A stretch of DNA of 64,000 bases from Pseudomonas cremoris. GTDB lineage: Bacteria; Pseudomonadota; Gammaproteobacteria; Pseudomonadales; Pseudomonadaceae. Under the pieces are notes generated by a model. The model was not told the DNA's origin. It did not search any database and was given only the letters and a program-made list of their open reading frames with translations. The stretch lies in contig NZ_JAAXCY010000009.1 of assembly GCF_014230465.1 (NCBI RefSeq), positions 62,001 to 126,000 of the forward strand, in the 5' to 3' direction. Position 1 is the first letter of the stretch, and each line of letters opens with the position of its first letter. Of the stretch, positions 36,958 to 46,679 are shown in pieces. The position numbers were made by a program, and so were the translations under genes.

Positions 36958-37670
36958 TCTTCGACTGGTACGGCGCGTGGACGGCAGTCATTCATCACCC
37001 GTTGTTCGGCATCGGCATCACCCTTGGCGCTTATCAGCTGGTGCTGGCGGGGTTCGAGAAAACCCGCTGGATTTTCCTGCAGCCGGTGCTGGTTTCCATG
37101 CTGCTGGTGATCGGCATTTTGCTCACCTGCGGCCTCAGTTACGCTGAATACCGCAAGAGCACTGAAATCATGAGCATCCTGCTGGGGCCTGCGACGGTCG
37201 CCCTGGCCGTGCCGCTTTATCTGAACCTGCGGCGCATTCGCCAATTGTTTTGGCCGATTTTTACTACGCTGGTGATAGGCGGTGTATTGGCCACCGGCCT
37301 GTGCGTGTTGCTGGGCTGGTGGTTCGGCGCCGAACACATGATGCTCATGACCATGGCGCCCAAGTCAGTGACCTCGCCGATTGCCATGTTGGTGGCCGAG
37401 CAGATCGGTGGTGTTGCCGCGTTGGCAGCCGTGTTTGTGCTGATCACCGGGGTGATCGGCGCGATGATCGGCCCGGCGTACTTGTCGCGTCTGGGCGTGC
37501 ACAGTCCCGAGGCGCGCGGCATGGCGCTGGGCATGACGGCCCACGCCGTCGGCACCTCGGTGGCGCTGCAGGAAAGTGAAGAGTGCGGCGCCTTTGCGGC
37601 GCTGGCCATGAGTTTGATGGGCGTGGCCACGGCGGTGTTCCTGCCGCTGGCTGTGTCGGTGATCGTTTAA
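36954..37670 (+). CDS. LrgB/CidB-family membrane protein
   Basis: The product has 238 residues with several hydrophobic segments. Family hallmarks are the LGPATVALAVPLY motif and MAPKSVTSPIAM, then GMTAHAVGTSVALQESEECGAFA. It is the antiholin-like partner of the upstream LrgA/CidA protein; the two start codons are coupled. Confidence 0.93.
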   Translation: MIFDWYGAWTAVIHHPLFGIGITLGAYQLVLAGFEKTRWIFLQPVLVSMLLVIGILLTCGLSYAEYRKSTEIMSILLGPATVALAVPLYLNLRRIRQLFWPIFTTLVIGGVLATGLCVLLGWWFGAEHMMLMTMAPKSVTSPIAMLVAEQIGGVAALAAVFVLITGVIGAMIGPAYLSRLGVHSPEARGMALGMTAHAVGTSVALQESEECGAFAALAMSLMGVATAVFLPLAVSVIV

Positions 37671-37691
37671 ACCGGGTTTAAGGAAACCTCT

Positions 37692-38282
37692 ATGAGTCTG
37701 GCGCTGTTCCCGCTCAACACCGTGCTGTTCCCTGGCTGCACCCTCGACTTGCAACTGTTTGAGGCGCGCTACCTGGACATGGTCGCCCGTTGCATGAAGA
37801 AAGGTGAAAGCTTCGGTGTGGTGTGCATCTTCGAAGGCCAGGAGGCGGGCGATGCGCCGGAGGGCTACGCATTGATCGGCTGTGAAGCGTTGATCCGCGA
37901 CTTCAAGCAGCAGGACAACGGCCTGCTGGGGATTCGCGTCGAAGGCGGGCGCAGGTTCCGTGTGCGCGATGCGGGTGTGCAGAAGGACCAATTGCTGGTG
38001 GCGCAAGTGCAATGGCTCGAAGAAATGCCGGATCAGCCGCTCGAAGAAGAGGACGCCGACCTGCTGGCGCTGCTCCAGGCGCTGGCCGAACACCCCATGG
38101 TTGCGTCGTTGGACATGGACGCCCACGCCGACGGGCAGCAAGCCCTGGGCAATCAGCTGGCGTATCTGTTGCCCTTCACTGAGGCCGACAAGGTCGACCT
38201 GCTGCAACTTGACGATCCCCAGCAGCGCCTGGATGCGATCCAGATGTTGCTCGATGAGTTGCAGGGCGAGTTGTTCACTTAA
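37692..38282 (+). CDS. LON N-terminal substrate-binding-domain protein
   Basis: The product has 196 residues. The N-terminus LALFPLNTVLFPGCTLDLQLFEARY is the Lon N domain without the ATPase or protease parts, as in other small stand-alone LON proteins of proteobacteria. The function is not established. Its TAA shares the palindromic TTAA (38279-38282) with the stop of the convergent gene. Confidence 0.88.
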   Translation: MSLALFPLNTVLFPGCTLDLQLFEARYLDMVARCMKKGESFGVVCIFEGQEAGDAPEGYALIGCEALIRDFKQQDNGLLGIRVEGGRRFRVRDAGVQKDQLLVAQVQWLEEMPDQPLEEEDADLLALLQALAEHPMVASLDMDAHADGQQALGNQLAYLLPFTEADKVDLLQLDDPQQRLDAIQMLLDELQGELFT

Positions 38283-39595
38283 TAGGCATACCGCAACAGG
38301 GCATGGTCGCTGCCGGTCAGCGCGATGAAACTGAGCACTGCCACCACAACAGGCAGCAGCAGCCACCAGGTTTTTCGTGGCAGCGGTGGCAGTGGGCTGC
38401 GATGTTGGAAGGCTGTCAGGCTGAATGCGCACACCGTCATTGCCAGTAGCGTGCCCGCCAGGATGTCAGTGGGCCAGTGCGCGCCGAGGTACACCCGCGA
38501 CAGTGCAATAAACGCGGCGGGGATGCAGCCCAGCAGCAGCCAGGTCATGCGCAGGCGCGTGGGCTGACTGCAACCAGCCAGCACCGCCAGCGCCAGGAAA
38601 AATGCAAAAGAGCCTGAGGCATGACCACTGGGCATGCTGAAACTGGTCAGTGGGTCCGTAAGAATTTCCGGGCGGCCACGAGCGAAAAACAGCTTGGTCC
38701 CAGTGTTGATCACCGCCGCACCCGCCAGCGTGGCGCCGACAAACAGCGCGTGGCGCCATTGCCGCGCCAGCAACAGCAGGCCCGTGAATACGGCACTGGC
38801 AACGAACATTTTCTTGAACTCGCCCAGTTGGGTAATCCGCACCATCACTTCGTCCAACCAAGGGCTGCGGTGCTCTTGCACCAGGGCGCTCAAGCCCTGA
38901 TCAAAGTCATTGAGGTGCGGGTAGCCAATAAACAGTGCAATCAATAGCGTCAGGCTGGCGCAGCCTACCCATAACGTCGCACGACGATGGCCACGCAGGC
39001 TGCTGTTCAAGCTCAGCCCCAGCAGCACGGCAATTGAGGCCGCGACAATCCCCGCTTCCGGCCAGAAGCCTTCCGGCAACGGCAGGCGGAACGCAGCGCC
39101 GGTCGCCCAGCCCGGTAGCAGGTAAGCCACCGACCAACCAGCGGCAGCCAGGATGCTCACAGCGGCGAAACGCGGGAAGGGCATGTCGCACATCCCGGCC
39201 ACCATGGGCAGCATGGGGCGCAAAGGGCCGATGAAGCGTCCTACCAAAAGGCTGGCGATGCCGTACTTATGGAAGTAGGTTTCTGCGCCGTTCATCCATT
39301 CCGGGTGATGGCGCAGGCCTGGCAGGCGCCGGATGTTCTGGTGGAAGTGTCGGCCAAGGTAGTAGGAAACGCCGTCACCCAGCAGGCCGCCGAGAAAACC
39401 CAGCAGCAGCGTTTCGCTCAAGGACAACGCGCCGCTACCGGCCAGCGCGGCAATGGCAAACAGCAACACCGTGCCGGGCACGATCAACCCGGCAATGGCC
39501 AGGCATTCCACGCATGCGACGATAAACACCGCTACCGCCAGCCATTGGGGGTTCAGGGTCAGCCAGCCGGTAATGCTATCGAGCCATTGGCCCAT
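38279..39595 (-). CDS. DedA-PAP2 phosphatase fusion membrane protein
   Basis: The product has 438 residues. The N-terminal half (about 1-200) is DedA-like, with IVPGTVLLFAIAAL and VGRFIGPLRPMLPMVAG. The C-terminal half (about 255-400) is a PAP2 phosphatase with KLFFARGRP, PSGHASGS and SRVYLGAHWPTD, all three motifs intact. It probably acts on a lipid phosphate such as undecaprenyl pyrophosphate or phosphatidate. ATG 39595 is used; the ORF extends 19 codons. Confidence 0.9.
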   Translation of the reverse strand: MGQWLDSITGWLTLNPQWLAVAVFIVACVECLAIAGLIVPGTVLLFAIAALAGSGALSLSETLLLGFLGGLLGDGVSYYLGRHFHQNIRRLPGLRHHPEWMNGAETYFHKYGIASLLVGRFIGPLRPMLPMVAGMCDMPFPRFAAVSILAAAGWSVAYLLPGWATGAAFRLPLPEGFWPEAGIVAASIAVLLGLSLNSSLRGHRRATLWVGCASLTLLIALFIGYPHLNDFDQGLSALVQEHRSPWLDEVMVRITQLGEFKKMFVASAVFTGLLLLARQWRHALFVGATLAGAAVINTGTKLFFARGRPEILTDPLTSFSMPSGHASGSFAFFLALAVLAGCSQPTRLRMTWLLLGCIPAAFIALSRVYLGAHWPTDILAGTLLAMTVCAFSLTAFQHRSPLPPLPRKTWWLLLPVVVAVLSFIALTGSDHALLRYAY

Positions 39596-39664
39596 AAATT
39601 CAACTCCATCTTTTTTCGGCTTGCGCGCTTGGTAATGCAAAGCCCGAAACACTGAAGATCAAAC

Positions 39665-39754
39665 TGTGGGAGCGGGCTTGCTCGCGAAAGCGGTTTATAA
39701 GTTGATAAATTCGGTGGCTGATCCACCGCTTTCGCGAGCAAGCCCGCTCCCACA
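39665..39754. repeat. REPIN
   Basis: Inverted REP pair, 90 bases, between the DedA-PAP2 gene and the glycosylase gene, in a gap of 214 bases. Its inner arms carry CGCGAAAGCGG rather than CGCGAATGCGG. Confidence 0.9.
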
Positions 39755-39809
39755 TTGGATCTGCTGTGCCACAGGATTTGTGTTCAGCTGGAATAACTGT
39801 CCAGTCCGT

Positions 39810-40493
39810 TCAAATCAAAAAATAGTCCCGGCCTTCGACTTGGCCCCGACGCAGCGGGTTCCGTGTGCAGTAAGGCGCGTAGCCGGCATCTACAAAGCGA
39901 TACATCAAATGCTCGTCGCGCCCGCTCGGGATGCCCAGGCGGGTGGTCTGGATAATCTGTGTGGGTCTCTGTCCGACATCCTCGACATAGAGCAATTCCT
40001 GATCAAAGCGCTTGGCATCCCACATCGGCACTTTCAAACCCAAGGCTTTACACAGCAGCGTCTGGCCTGCACACAGCTTTTGCGACGGGCGAGGGTGGCC
40101 ATTGGTATCCGGGTTGTTCAGCAGCATCTGCGCCAGGCTGGCCGGGCCGGACAAATCATCGACCCAGGGATAGGCCGATTTGATCAGCACGGCGTTGCCC
40201 GGCCCCTGAGCACTGAAGTTCAGTGAGTCACCGCCACGGGCGTAGTACATGTAGATGTGGCCACCATCCAGAAACAAAGCCTTACGCTTTTCTGTGTAGC
40301 CGAGCGAGGCGTGGCTGCCTTTTTCGGCCACGTAATAGGCTTCGGTTTCAATAATTCGCGCCGAAAGCCAGATTTCGCCGACACGATGGCGTATGACTTT
40401 TCCGAGTAATTCTCGCGCAAGAATTTGCGCATCGCGGTCGAAAAAGCTGTCGGGCAGGGCACTTGCGGGAAGTTGGGGCGCTGAACTTGGCAT
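39810..40493 (-). CDS. mpg: DNA-3-methyladenine glycosylase (MPG/AAG type)
   Basis: The product has 227 residues. Conserved AAG segments are ARELLGKVI, ARIIETEAYY (catalytic Glu), HASLGYTEK and YMYYARGGDSLNF. It excises alkylated purines in base-excision repair. It stands alone, without a shared promoter with its neighbours. Confidence 0.93.
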   Translation of the reverse strand: MPSSAPQLPASALPDSFFDRDAQILARELLGKVIRHRVGEIWLSARIIETEAYYVAEKGSHASLGYTEKRKALFLDGGHIYMYYARGGDSLNFSAQGPGNAVLIKSAYPWVDDLSGPASLAQMLLNNPDTNGHPRPSQKLCAGQTLLCKALGLKVPMWDAKRFDQELLYVEDVGQRPTQIIQTTRLGIPSGRDEHLMYRFVDAGYAPYCTRNPLRRGQVEGRDYFLI

Positions 40494-40668
40494 GGCGGTC
40501 AGGGGTTGATACGGCTAAATGTGACGGAATAATAACAACTCCCACCTTAATTACCGCTGAACCCTATGTTTTTACAGTTCATTTCGACCATCCGCCCCTC
40601 ACCGCTGTCAGTCGAGCGGCGTCACAGCTATAATCTGCCGCTTTCCTCCCTGCCAAGACTCCCTGACC

Positions 40669-41934
40669 ATGACTGAGTCCGTTCTTGACTACATGACCCG
40701 CCTGGGTCGCGCTGCCCGTCAGGCCTCGCGGTTGATCGCCCGTGCGAGCACCGCGCAGAAGAACCGTGCCTTGCTGGCGGCCGCCGACGCTCTGGATGCT
40801 TCGCGCTCCGAGCTCACCGCCGCCAACGAACTGGACCTGGCCAACGGCCGTGCCAATGGCCTGGAGCCAGCCCTGCTGGACCGCCTGGCGCTGACCCCGG
40901 CACGTATCGACGACATGATCGAAGGCCTGCGTCAGGTAGCCAAGCTGCCTGACCCCATCGGTGAAATCCGCGATATGCGCTACCTGCCGTCGGGCATCCA
41001 GGTCGGCAAGATGCGCGTGCCGCTGGGCGTGATCGGCATCATCTATGAGTCGCGCCCGAACGTGACCATCGACGCCGCGAGCCTGTGCCTCAAGTCCGGC
41101 AACGCCACCATCCTGCGTGGCGGTTCCGAGGCGATCAATTCCAACCGTGCCATTGCCGCGTGCATCCAGCAGGGCCTGGCCGTGGCCGAGTTGCCTGCCG
41201 AAGTGGTGCAAGTGGTGGAAACCACTGACCGCGCTGCCGTTGGCGCGCTGATTACCATGCCGGAATTTGTCGACGTGATCGTGCCGCGCGGTGGCAAGAG
41301 CTTGATCGAACGCGTGAGCCGTGATGCCAAGGTGCCGGTGATCAAGCACCTGGACGGCGTTTGCCACGTGTACATCGACATCGCCGCCGACATCGACAAG
41401 GCGATCCGCATCGCCGACAACGCCAAGACCCACCGCTATGCCCCGTGCAACACCATGGAAACCCTGCTGGTGCACGCAGGCATTGCCGAGCGCGTGCTGC
41501 CGCCGCTGGCTGCCATCTACCGTGACAAAGGTGTGGAATTGCGTGGTTGCGAGCGTACTCGTGCGTTGCTGGGCGCGGACGTGATCGAAGCGACCGAGCT
41601 GGATTGGTACACCGAATACACGGCGCCGATCCTGTCGATCAAGATTGTCGACGACCTGGACGAGGCCATCGAGCACATCAACACCTACGGCTCCAAGCAC
41701 ACCGATGCCATTGTCTCCGAGCATTTCAGCGATGCGCGGCGTTTCCTCAACGAAGTGGATTCCGCTTCGGTGATGATCAACGCCTCGACGCGCTTTGCCG
41801 ATGGCTTCGAGTACGGCCTGGGGGCGGAGATCGGTATCTCCACCGACAAGCTGCATGCACGCGGCCCGGTTGGCCTGGAAGGCCTGACCAGCGAGAAGTA
41901 CGTAGTGTTCGGCGACGGTCACGTGCGCACTTGA
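40669..41934 (+). CDS. proA: gamma-glutamyl phosphate reductase
   Basis: The product has 421 residues. The catalytic Cys lies in [14 protein letters not shown]; the Rossmann segment and [19 protein letters not shown] are conserved. It makes glutamate-5-semialdehyde for proline synthesis. It begins the nadD-rsfS-rlmH run and shares a 1-base stop/start overlap (TGATG) with nadD. Confidence 0.97.
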   Translation: MTESVLDYMTRLGRAARQASRLIARASTAQKNRALLAAADALDASRSELTAANELDLANGRANGLEPALLDRLALTPARIDDMIEGLRQVAKLPDPIGEIRDMRYLPSGIQVGKMRVPLGVIGIIYESRPNVTIDAASLCLKSGNATILRGGSEAINSNRAIAACIQQGLAVAELPAEVVQVVETTDRAAVGALITMPEFVDVIVPRGGKSLIERVSRDAKVPVIKHLDGVCHVYIDIAADIDKAIRIADNAKTHRYAPCNTMETLLVHAGIAERVLPPLAAIYRDKGVELRGCERTRALLGADVIEATELDWYTEYTAPILSIKIVDDLDEAIEHINTYGSKHTDAIVSEHFSDARRFLNEVDSASVMINASTRFADGFEYGLGAEIGISTDKLHARGPVGLEGLTSEKYVVFGDGHVRT

Positions 41935-42578
41935 TGGCTAAACGCATCGGGCTGCTCGGCGGTACCTTCGACCCCGTGCACATTGGCCATTTGCGCAGTG
42001 CTCTGGAAGTTGCGGATGCGCTCGCGCTGGATGAACTGCGCGTGATGCCCAACGCCCGGCCGCCCCATCGCGATACGCCGCAGGTATCGCCGCAACAACG
42101 CCTGGAAATGGTGCGCTTGGCGGTGGAAGGCATCGCGCCGCTGGTGGTGGACGACCACGAACTCAAGCGTGATAAACCGTCCTACACTGTCGATACCCTG
42201 GAAGTGATGCGCGCTGAAATGGCCGCAGACGACCAGTTGTTTCTGCTTTTGGGCTGGGACGCATTTTGCGGCCTGCCCTCTTGGCATCGCTGGGAAGAAC
42301 TCCTCCAGCATTGCCACATCCTGGTTTTGCAACGCCCGGATGCCGACAGCGAACCGCCGGATGCCTTGCGCAACCTGCTGGCCGCGCGGTCGGTAAGTGA
42401 CCCCTTGGCCCTGACCGGACCGAGCGGGAATATTGCATTCGTCTGGCAGACCCCGCTTGCGGTGTCCGCCACCCAGATCCGTCAACTGCTGGCCAGCGGT
42501 AAGTCGGTACGTTTCCTGGTGCCTGACGCGGTCCTGGCCTACATCGATGCGCACGGGCTTTACCGTGCGTCGAACTGA
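41934..42578 (+). CDS. nadD: nicotinate-nucleotide adenylyltransferase
   Basis: The product has 214 residues. [12 protein letters not shown] is the nucleotidyltransferase signature and [10 protein letters not shown] is the ISTxxIR-like motif. It adenylates nicotinate mononucleotide in NAD synthesis. The start is fixed by the overlap with proA and the family start [10 protein letters not shown]; a longer in-frame ORF from 41547 is antisense-like noise. Confidence 0.96.
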   Translation: MAKRIGLLGGTFDPVHIGHLRSALEVADALALDELRVMPNARPPHRDTPQVSPQQRLEMVRLAVEGIAPLVVDDHELKRDKPSYTVDTLEVMRAEMAADDQLFLLLGWDAFCGLPSWHRWEELLQHCHILVLQRPDADSEPPDALRNLLAARSVSDPLALTGPSGNIAFVWQTPLAVSATQIRQLLASGKSVRFLVPDAVLAYIDAHGLYRASN

Positions 42579-42647
42579 AAAGGCGCGCTTGAACGCACGA
42601 ACAGTCGTGCAGCGAGCGCCCGAACATACGAGCAAAACGAGTTTTAT

Positions 42648-43142
42648 ATGACGAACAAAGACGTAAGCAAAGTTAAGCGCAAAGGCACCTTCAAAAGCGC
42701 CCCGCTGCCAGTAGAAGCCCACGTTGGCCCTGAGCTGGCTGGCGAAGAGCTGGTTAAAGTCGCCGTGGCTGCCCTGGAAGACGTTAAAGCCCAGGACATC
42801 CAGGTGCTGGACGTGCGCGACAAGCAGAGCATCACCGACTACATGATCATCGCCACCGGTACTTCGAACCGCCAGATCGGCGCGATGCTGGACAAGGTCC
42901 GTGAAGCCGTCAAAGCCCAAGGCGTGAAGCCGCTGGGTGAAGAAGGCAAGGGCGACAGCGACTGGGTGCTGCTGGACATGGATGACGTGATCGTTCACAT
43001 GATGACCTCCAACGCTCGCCAGTTCTACGACCTGGAGCGTCTGTGGAAAGGCGCCGAGCAGAGCCGTGCCGCTGACGGCAAGCACCACAGCCCGGAAGTG
43101 GGCCACGCGCACTTCGACAAGCTCAACAAAGACCAGGAATAA
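42648..43142 (+). CDS. rsfS: ribosome silencing factor RsfS
   Basis: The product has 164 residues. The core is VLDVRDKQSITDYMIIATGTSNRQ and WVLLDMDDVIVHMM. It binds ribosomal protein L14 and blocks subunit joining in starvation. Compared with E. coli RsfS (105), it has an N-terminal extension of about 30 and a histidine-rich C-terminal tail. Confidence 0.94.
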   Translation: MTNKDVSKVKRKGTFKSAPLPVEAHVGPELAGEELVKVAVAALEDVKAQDIQVLDVRDKQSITDYMIIATGTSNRQIGAMLDKVREAVKAQGVKPLGEEGKGDSDWVLLDMDDVIVHMMTSNARQFYDLERLWKGAEQSRAADGKHHSPEVGHAHFDKLNKDQE

Positions 43143-43151
43143 GGAACGGCT

Positions 43152-43619
43152 GTGCGCCTGCGTCTGATTGCTGTCGGTTCACGCATGCCCAAGTGGGTGG
43201 AAGAAGGCTGGCACGAGTATGCCAAGCGTCTGCCCGCTGAGCTGTCGCTGGAACTGGTAGAGATTCCGCTCAACACCCGGGGCAAGAATGCCGATGTGGC
43301 GCGCTTTATCCGTCAGGAAGGCGAAGCCATGTTGGCCAAGGTCGGCCCCAACGAGCGCATCGTCACCCTTGAAGTGCACGGTAAACCCTGGAGCACCGAG
43401 CAATTGGCGGTGGAACTGGATCGCTGGCGCCTGGACTCGCGTACGGTCAACTTCATGGTTGGCGGCCCCGAAGGGTTGGCGCCGGAAGTCTGCGCGCGCG
43501 CCGATCAGCGCTGGTCGCTGTCGGCGCTGACGTTGCCGCACCCGTTGGTAAGGATCCTGATCGGTGAACAGCTGTATCGCGCCTGGACAGTTCTGTCCGG
43601 GCACCCTTACCACAAATAA
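43152..43619 (+). CDS. rlmH: 23S rRNA (pseudouridine-1915-N3)-methyltransferase RlmH
   Basis: The product has 155 residues from a GTG start. It is a small SPOUT methyltransferase with the conserved [12 protein letters not shown] knot region and the C-terminal [20 protein letters not shown]. It lies 9 bases after rsfS. The family length is matched exactly. Confidence 0.96.
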
Positions 43620-43634
43620 TCTGCGCCCCTCCCG

Positions 43635-45533
43635 ATGACCCAGCCGATCCGCATCAAGGACCACGAGAAAGACGCACGTCTGGTACGCGCTCGTGTCGTG
43701 TTTGGTGCCGTTCTGGTGGTGGTCCTGCTCGGGGTGCTGATTGCCCGACTGTATTTCCTGCAGGTGATCCAGTACGACTATCACTCCACATTGTCGGAAA
43801 ACAACCGGGTGCACGTGCAGCCGATTCCACCGACCCGTGGGTTGATTTTCGACCGTAATGGCGTAGTGGTCGCGGACAACCGGCCCAGCTTCAGCTTGAG
43901 CATGACCCGCGAGCGCTCCGGTGACTGGCAGCAGATCCTCGATGTGATCGTCGAGGTGCTGCAACTGACACCAGAAGACCGAGTGGTCTTCGAGAGACGC
44001 ATGAAACAGGGGCGTCGGCCATTTGAGCCGGTGCCAATCCTGTTTGAGCTGACCGAAGAGCAGATCGCGCGGATCGCGGTGAACCAGTTCCGGTTACCGG
44101 GTGTGGAAGTGGTGGCGCAGCTGGTGCGGCACTATCCGCAAGGCCCGCACTTTGCTCACTCTGTCGGCTACATGGGGCGGATCAACGAGAAAGAGCTGAA
44201 AAGCCTCGACCCGGTGAACTACAGCGGCACGCATCACATCGGCAAGACCGGCGTGGAGCGTTTCTACGAGCCCGAACTGCATGGTCAGGTGGGTTACGAG
44301 GAAGTCGAGACCAACGCTCGCGGTCGTGTATTGCGGGTGCTCAAACGGACTGACCCGGTGCCGGGCAAAGATATCGTGCTGAGCCTGGACATCAAGTTGC
44401 AGGAAGCAGCCGAAATGGCCCTGGGCGGCCGTCGGGGCGCGGTGGTTGCGCTGGACCCGAGCACCGGTGAAGTACTGGCCATGGTCAGCCAGCCTAGCTT
44501 TGACCCCAACCTGTTCGTCACTGGTATCAGCTTCAAGGCTTACGCCGAGTTGCGTGATTCGATCGATCGGCCGCTGTTCAACCGCGTATTGCGCGGGCTG
44601 TATCCACCGGGCTCGACCATCAAGCCAGCGGTGGCAATTGCCGGCCTGGACGCGGGCGTGGTCACGGCCTCCAGCCGAGTGTTCGACCCGGGCTACTACA
44701 TGCTGCCCAACTACGATCACAAATACCGTAACTGGAACCGCACCGGTGACGGCTATGTCGACTTGGACACCGCGATCATGCGCTCCAACGACACCTATTT
44801 TTACGACCTGGCGCACAAGCTGGGCATTGACCGCCTGTCTGCCTATATGGGCAAGTTCGGCCTTGGCCAGAAAGTCTCCCTGGACATGTTCGAAGAGTCT
44901 CCTGGCCTGATGCCATCGCGGGAATGGAAGCGTGCGACTCGCCGCCAGGCCTGGTTCCCGGGCGAGACCCTGATCCTCGGGATCGGTCAGGGCTATATGC
45001 AGGCCACTCCGTTGCAACTGGCCCAGGCCACTGCGTTGGTGGCCAATAAAGGCATCTGGAACCGTCCGCACCTGGCCAAGACCATCGAGGGCGAGAAGCC
45101 CCTGGATGAAAACCCGATCCCCGACATCGTGCTGCGCGACCCGTCCGACTGGACCAAGGTCAACCACGGCATGCAGCAAGTGATGCACGGTGCCCGGGGC
45201 ACCGCACGCAAAGCGGCCATCGGCGCGCAATACCGGATTGCCGGCAAGAGCGGTACCGCCCAGGTTGTCGCGATCAAGCAGGGCGAAAAATACGACCGCA
45301 CCAAGGTCCAGGAGCGCCACCGCGACCACGCCTTGTTTGTCGGCTTCGCGCCGGCGGATGACCCGAAAATCGTGGTGGCGGTAATGGTCGAGAACGGTGA
45401 GTCCGGTTCCGGCGTTGCTGCTCCTGTGGTGCGCCAGGTGATGGACGCCTGGTTGTTGGCCGACGACGGCAGGCTCAAGCCCGAATATGGCGGCCCCCCT
45501 TCAAGCACCGAGGTTACGGCCAGTGAAGAGTAA
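43635..45533 (+). CDS. mrdA: penicillin-binding protein 2 (cell-elongation transpeptidase)
   Basis: The product has 632 residues. A short cytoplasmic N-terminus and one transmembrane helix (about 20-42) precede the pedestal and transpeptidase domains. Catalytic motifs are SxxK in PPGSTIKPAV, SxN in RSNDTY and the KTG-type KSGTAQ. It is the elongasome transpeptidase that works with RodA, encoded next. Confidence 0.97.
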   Translation: MTQPIRIKDHEKDARLVRARVVFGAVLVVVLLGVLIARLYFLQVIQYDYHSTLSENNRVHVQPIPPTRGLIFDRNGVVVADNRPSFSLSMTRERSGDWQQILDVIVEVLQLTPEDRVVFERRMKQGRRPFEPVPILFELTEEQIARIAVNQFRLPGVEVVAQLVRHYPQGPHFAHSVGYMGRINEKELKSLDPVNYSGTHHIGKTGVERFYEPELHGQVGYEEVETNARGRVLRVLKRTDPVPGKDIVLSLDIKLQEAAEMALGGRRGAVVALDPSTGEVLAMVSQPSFDPNLFVTGISFKAYAELRDSIDRPLFNRVLRGLYPPGSTIKPAVAIAGLDAGVVTASSRVFDPGYYMLPNYDHKYRNWNRTGDGYVDLDTAIMRSNDTYFYDLAHKLGIDRLSAYMGKFGLGQKVSLDMFEESPGLMPSREWKRATRRQAWFPGETLILGIGQGYMQATPLQLAQATALVANKGIWNRPHLAKTIEGEKPLDENPIPDIVLRDPSDWTKVNHGMQQVMHGARGTARKAAIGAQYRIAGKSGTAQVVAIKQGEKYDRTKVQERHRDHALFVGFAPADDPKIVVAVMVENGESGSGVAAPVVRQVMDAWLLADDGRLKPEYGGPPSSTEVTASEE

Positions 45534-46668
45534 TTTTGACCGCATCCTCTCCAGCGAGGATGTGATGCGTCGCCGTGCGACGTTGCTGCAGCGCATGCAC
45601 ATCGATGGCCCGCTGTTGATCCTGCTGCTGACCCTGGCAGCCGGCAGCCTGTTCGTCCTTTATTCCGCCAGCGGCAAGAACTGGGACCTGCTGATCAAGC
45701 AAGCTTCCTCGTTCGGCCTGGGCCTGTTGTCGATGGTGGTGATTGCCCAGCTGGAGCCACGCTTCATGGCGCGTTGGGTGCCGCTGGGGTATGTCGCTGG
45801 CGTATTGCTGCTGGTGGTGGTGGACGTAATGGGCCACAACGCCATGGGCGCGACCCGTTGGATCAACATTCCGGGGGTGATTCGCTTCCAGCCGTCGGAA
45901 TTCATGAAGATCCTGATGCCGGCGACGATTGCCTGGTACCTGTCCAAGCGCACCTTGCCGCCGCAGCTCAAGCACGTGGGGATCAGCCTGATCCTGATCG
46001 GCATACCGTTCATCCTTATCGTGCGCCAGCCGGACCTTGGCACCTCGTTGCTGATTCTCGCCGGCGGTGCGTTCGTGCTGTTCATGGGGGGCTTGCGCTG
46101 GCGCTGGATCCTCAGCGTGCTTGCCGCCGCCGTACCCGTGGCCGTGGCCATGTGGTTCTTCTTTATGCATGACTACCAGAAGCAGCGGATCCTCACGTTC
46201 CTTGACCCGGAAAGCGACCCGCTGGGCACTGGTTGGAACATTATCCAGTCCAAGGCGGCCATCGGTTCCGGCGGCGTATTTGGCAAGGGCTGGCTGCTGG
46301 GCACTCAGTCGCACCTGGACTTCCTGCCGGAAAGCCACACCGACTTCATTATTGCGGTGATGGGCGAAGAGTTCGGCCTGGTGGGCATTTGCGCGCTGCT
46401 GCTGATCTACCTGCTGTTGATTGGTCGGGGCCTGGTGATTACCGCCCAGGCGCAGACGCTGTTCGGCAAACTGCTGGCCGGCGCCTTGACCATGACGTTT
46501 TTTGTTTACGTTTTCGTCAACATCGGTATGGTCAGTGGCCTGCTGCCGGTGGTTGGGGTGCCGTTGCCATTCATTAGCTACGGCGGAACTTCGCTGGTGA
46601 CATTGCTGTCAGCGTTTGGGGTTTTGATGTCGATTCATACGCATCGCAAATGGATCGCACAGGTTTGA
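45523..46668 (+). CDS. rodA: SEDS peptidoglycan polymerase RodA
   Basis: The product has 381 residues from GTG 45523, overlapping mrdA by 11 bases; an ATG at 45565 is an alternative. SEDS motifs are RFQPSEFMKI and HTDFIIAVMGEEFGLVG, plus VPLPFISYGGTSL. It polymerises lipid II in the rod system, with about ten transmembrane helices. The ORF reaches back to 45487 but those codons lie inside mrdA in another frame. Confidence 0.95.
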   Translation: MKSNFDRILSSEDVMRRRATLLQRMHIDGPLLILLLTLAAGSLFVLYSASGKNWDLLIKQASSFGLGLLSMVVIAQLEPRFMARWVPLGYVAGVLLLVVVDVMGHNAMGATRWINIPGVIRFQPSEFMKILMPATIAWYLSKRTLPPQLKHVGISLILIGIPFILIVRQPDLGTSLLILAGGAFVLFMGGLRWRWILSVLAAAVPVAVAMWFFFMHDYQKQRILTFLDPESDPLGTGWNIIQSKAAIGSGGVFGKGWLLGTQSHLDFLPESHTDFIIAVMGEEFGLVGICALLLIYLLLIGRGLVITAQAQTLFGKLLAGALTMTFFVYVFVNIGMVSGLLPVVGVPLPFISYGGTSLVTLLSAFGVLMSIHTHRKWIAQV

Positions 46669-46679
46669 ATAAGGTGAAG

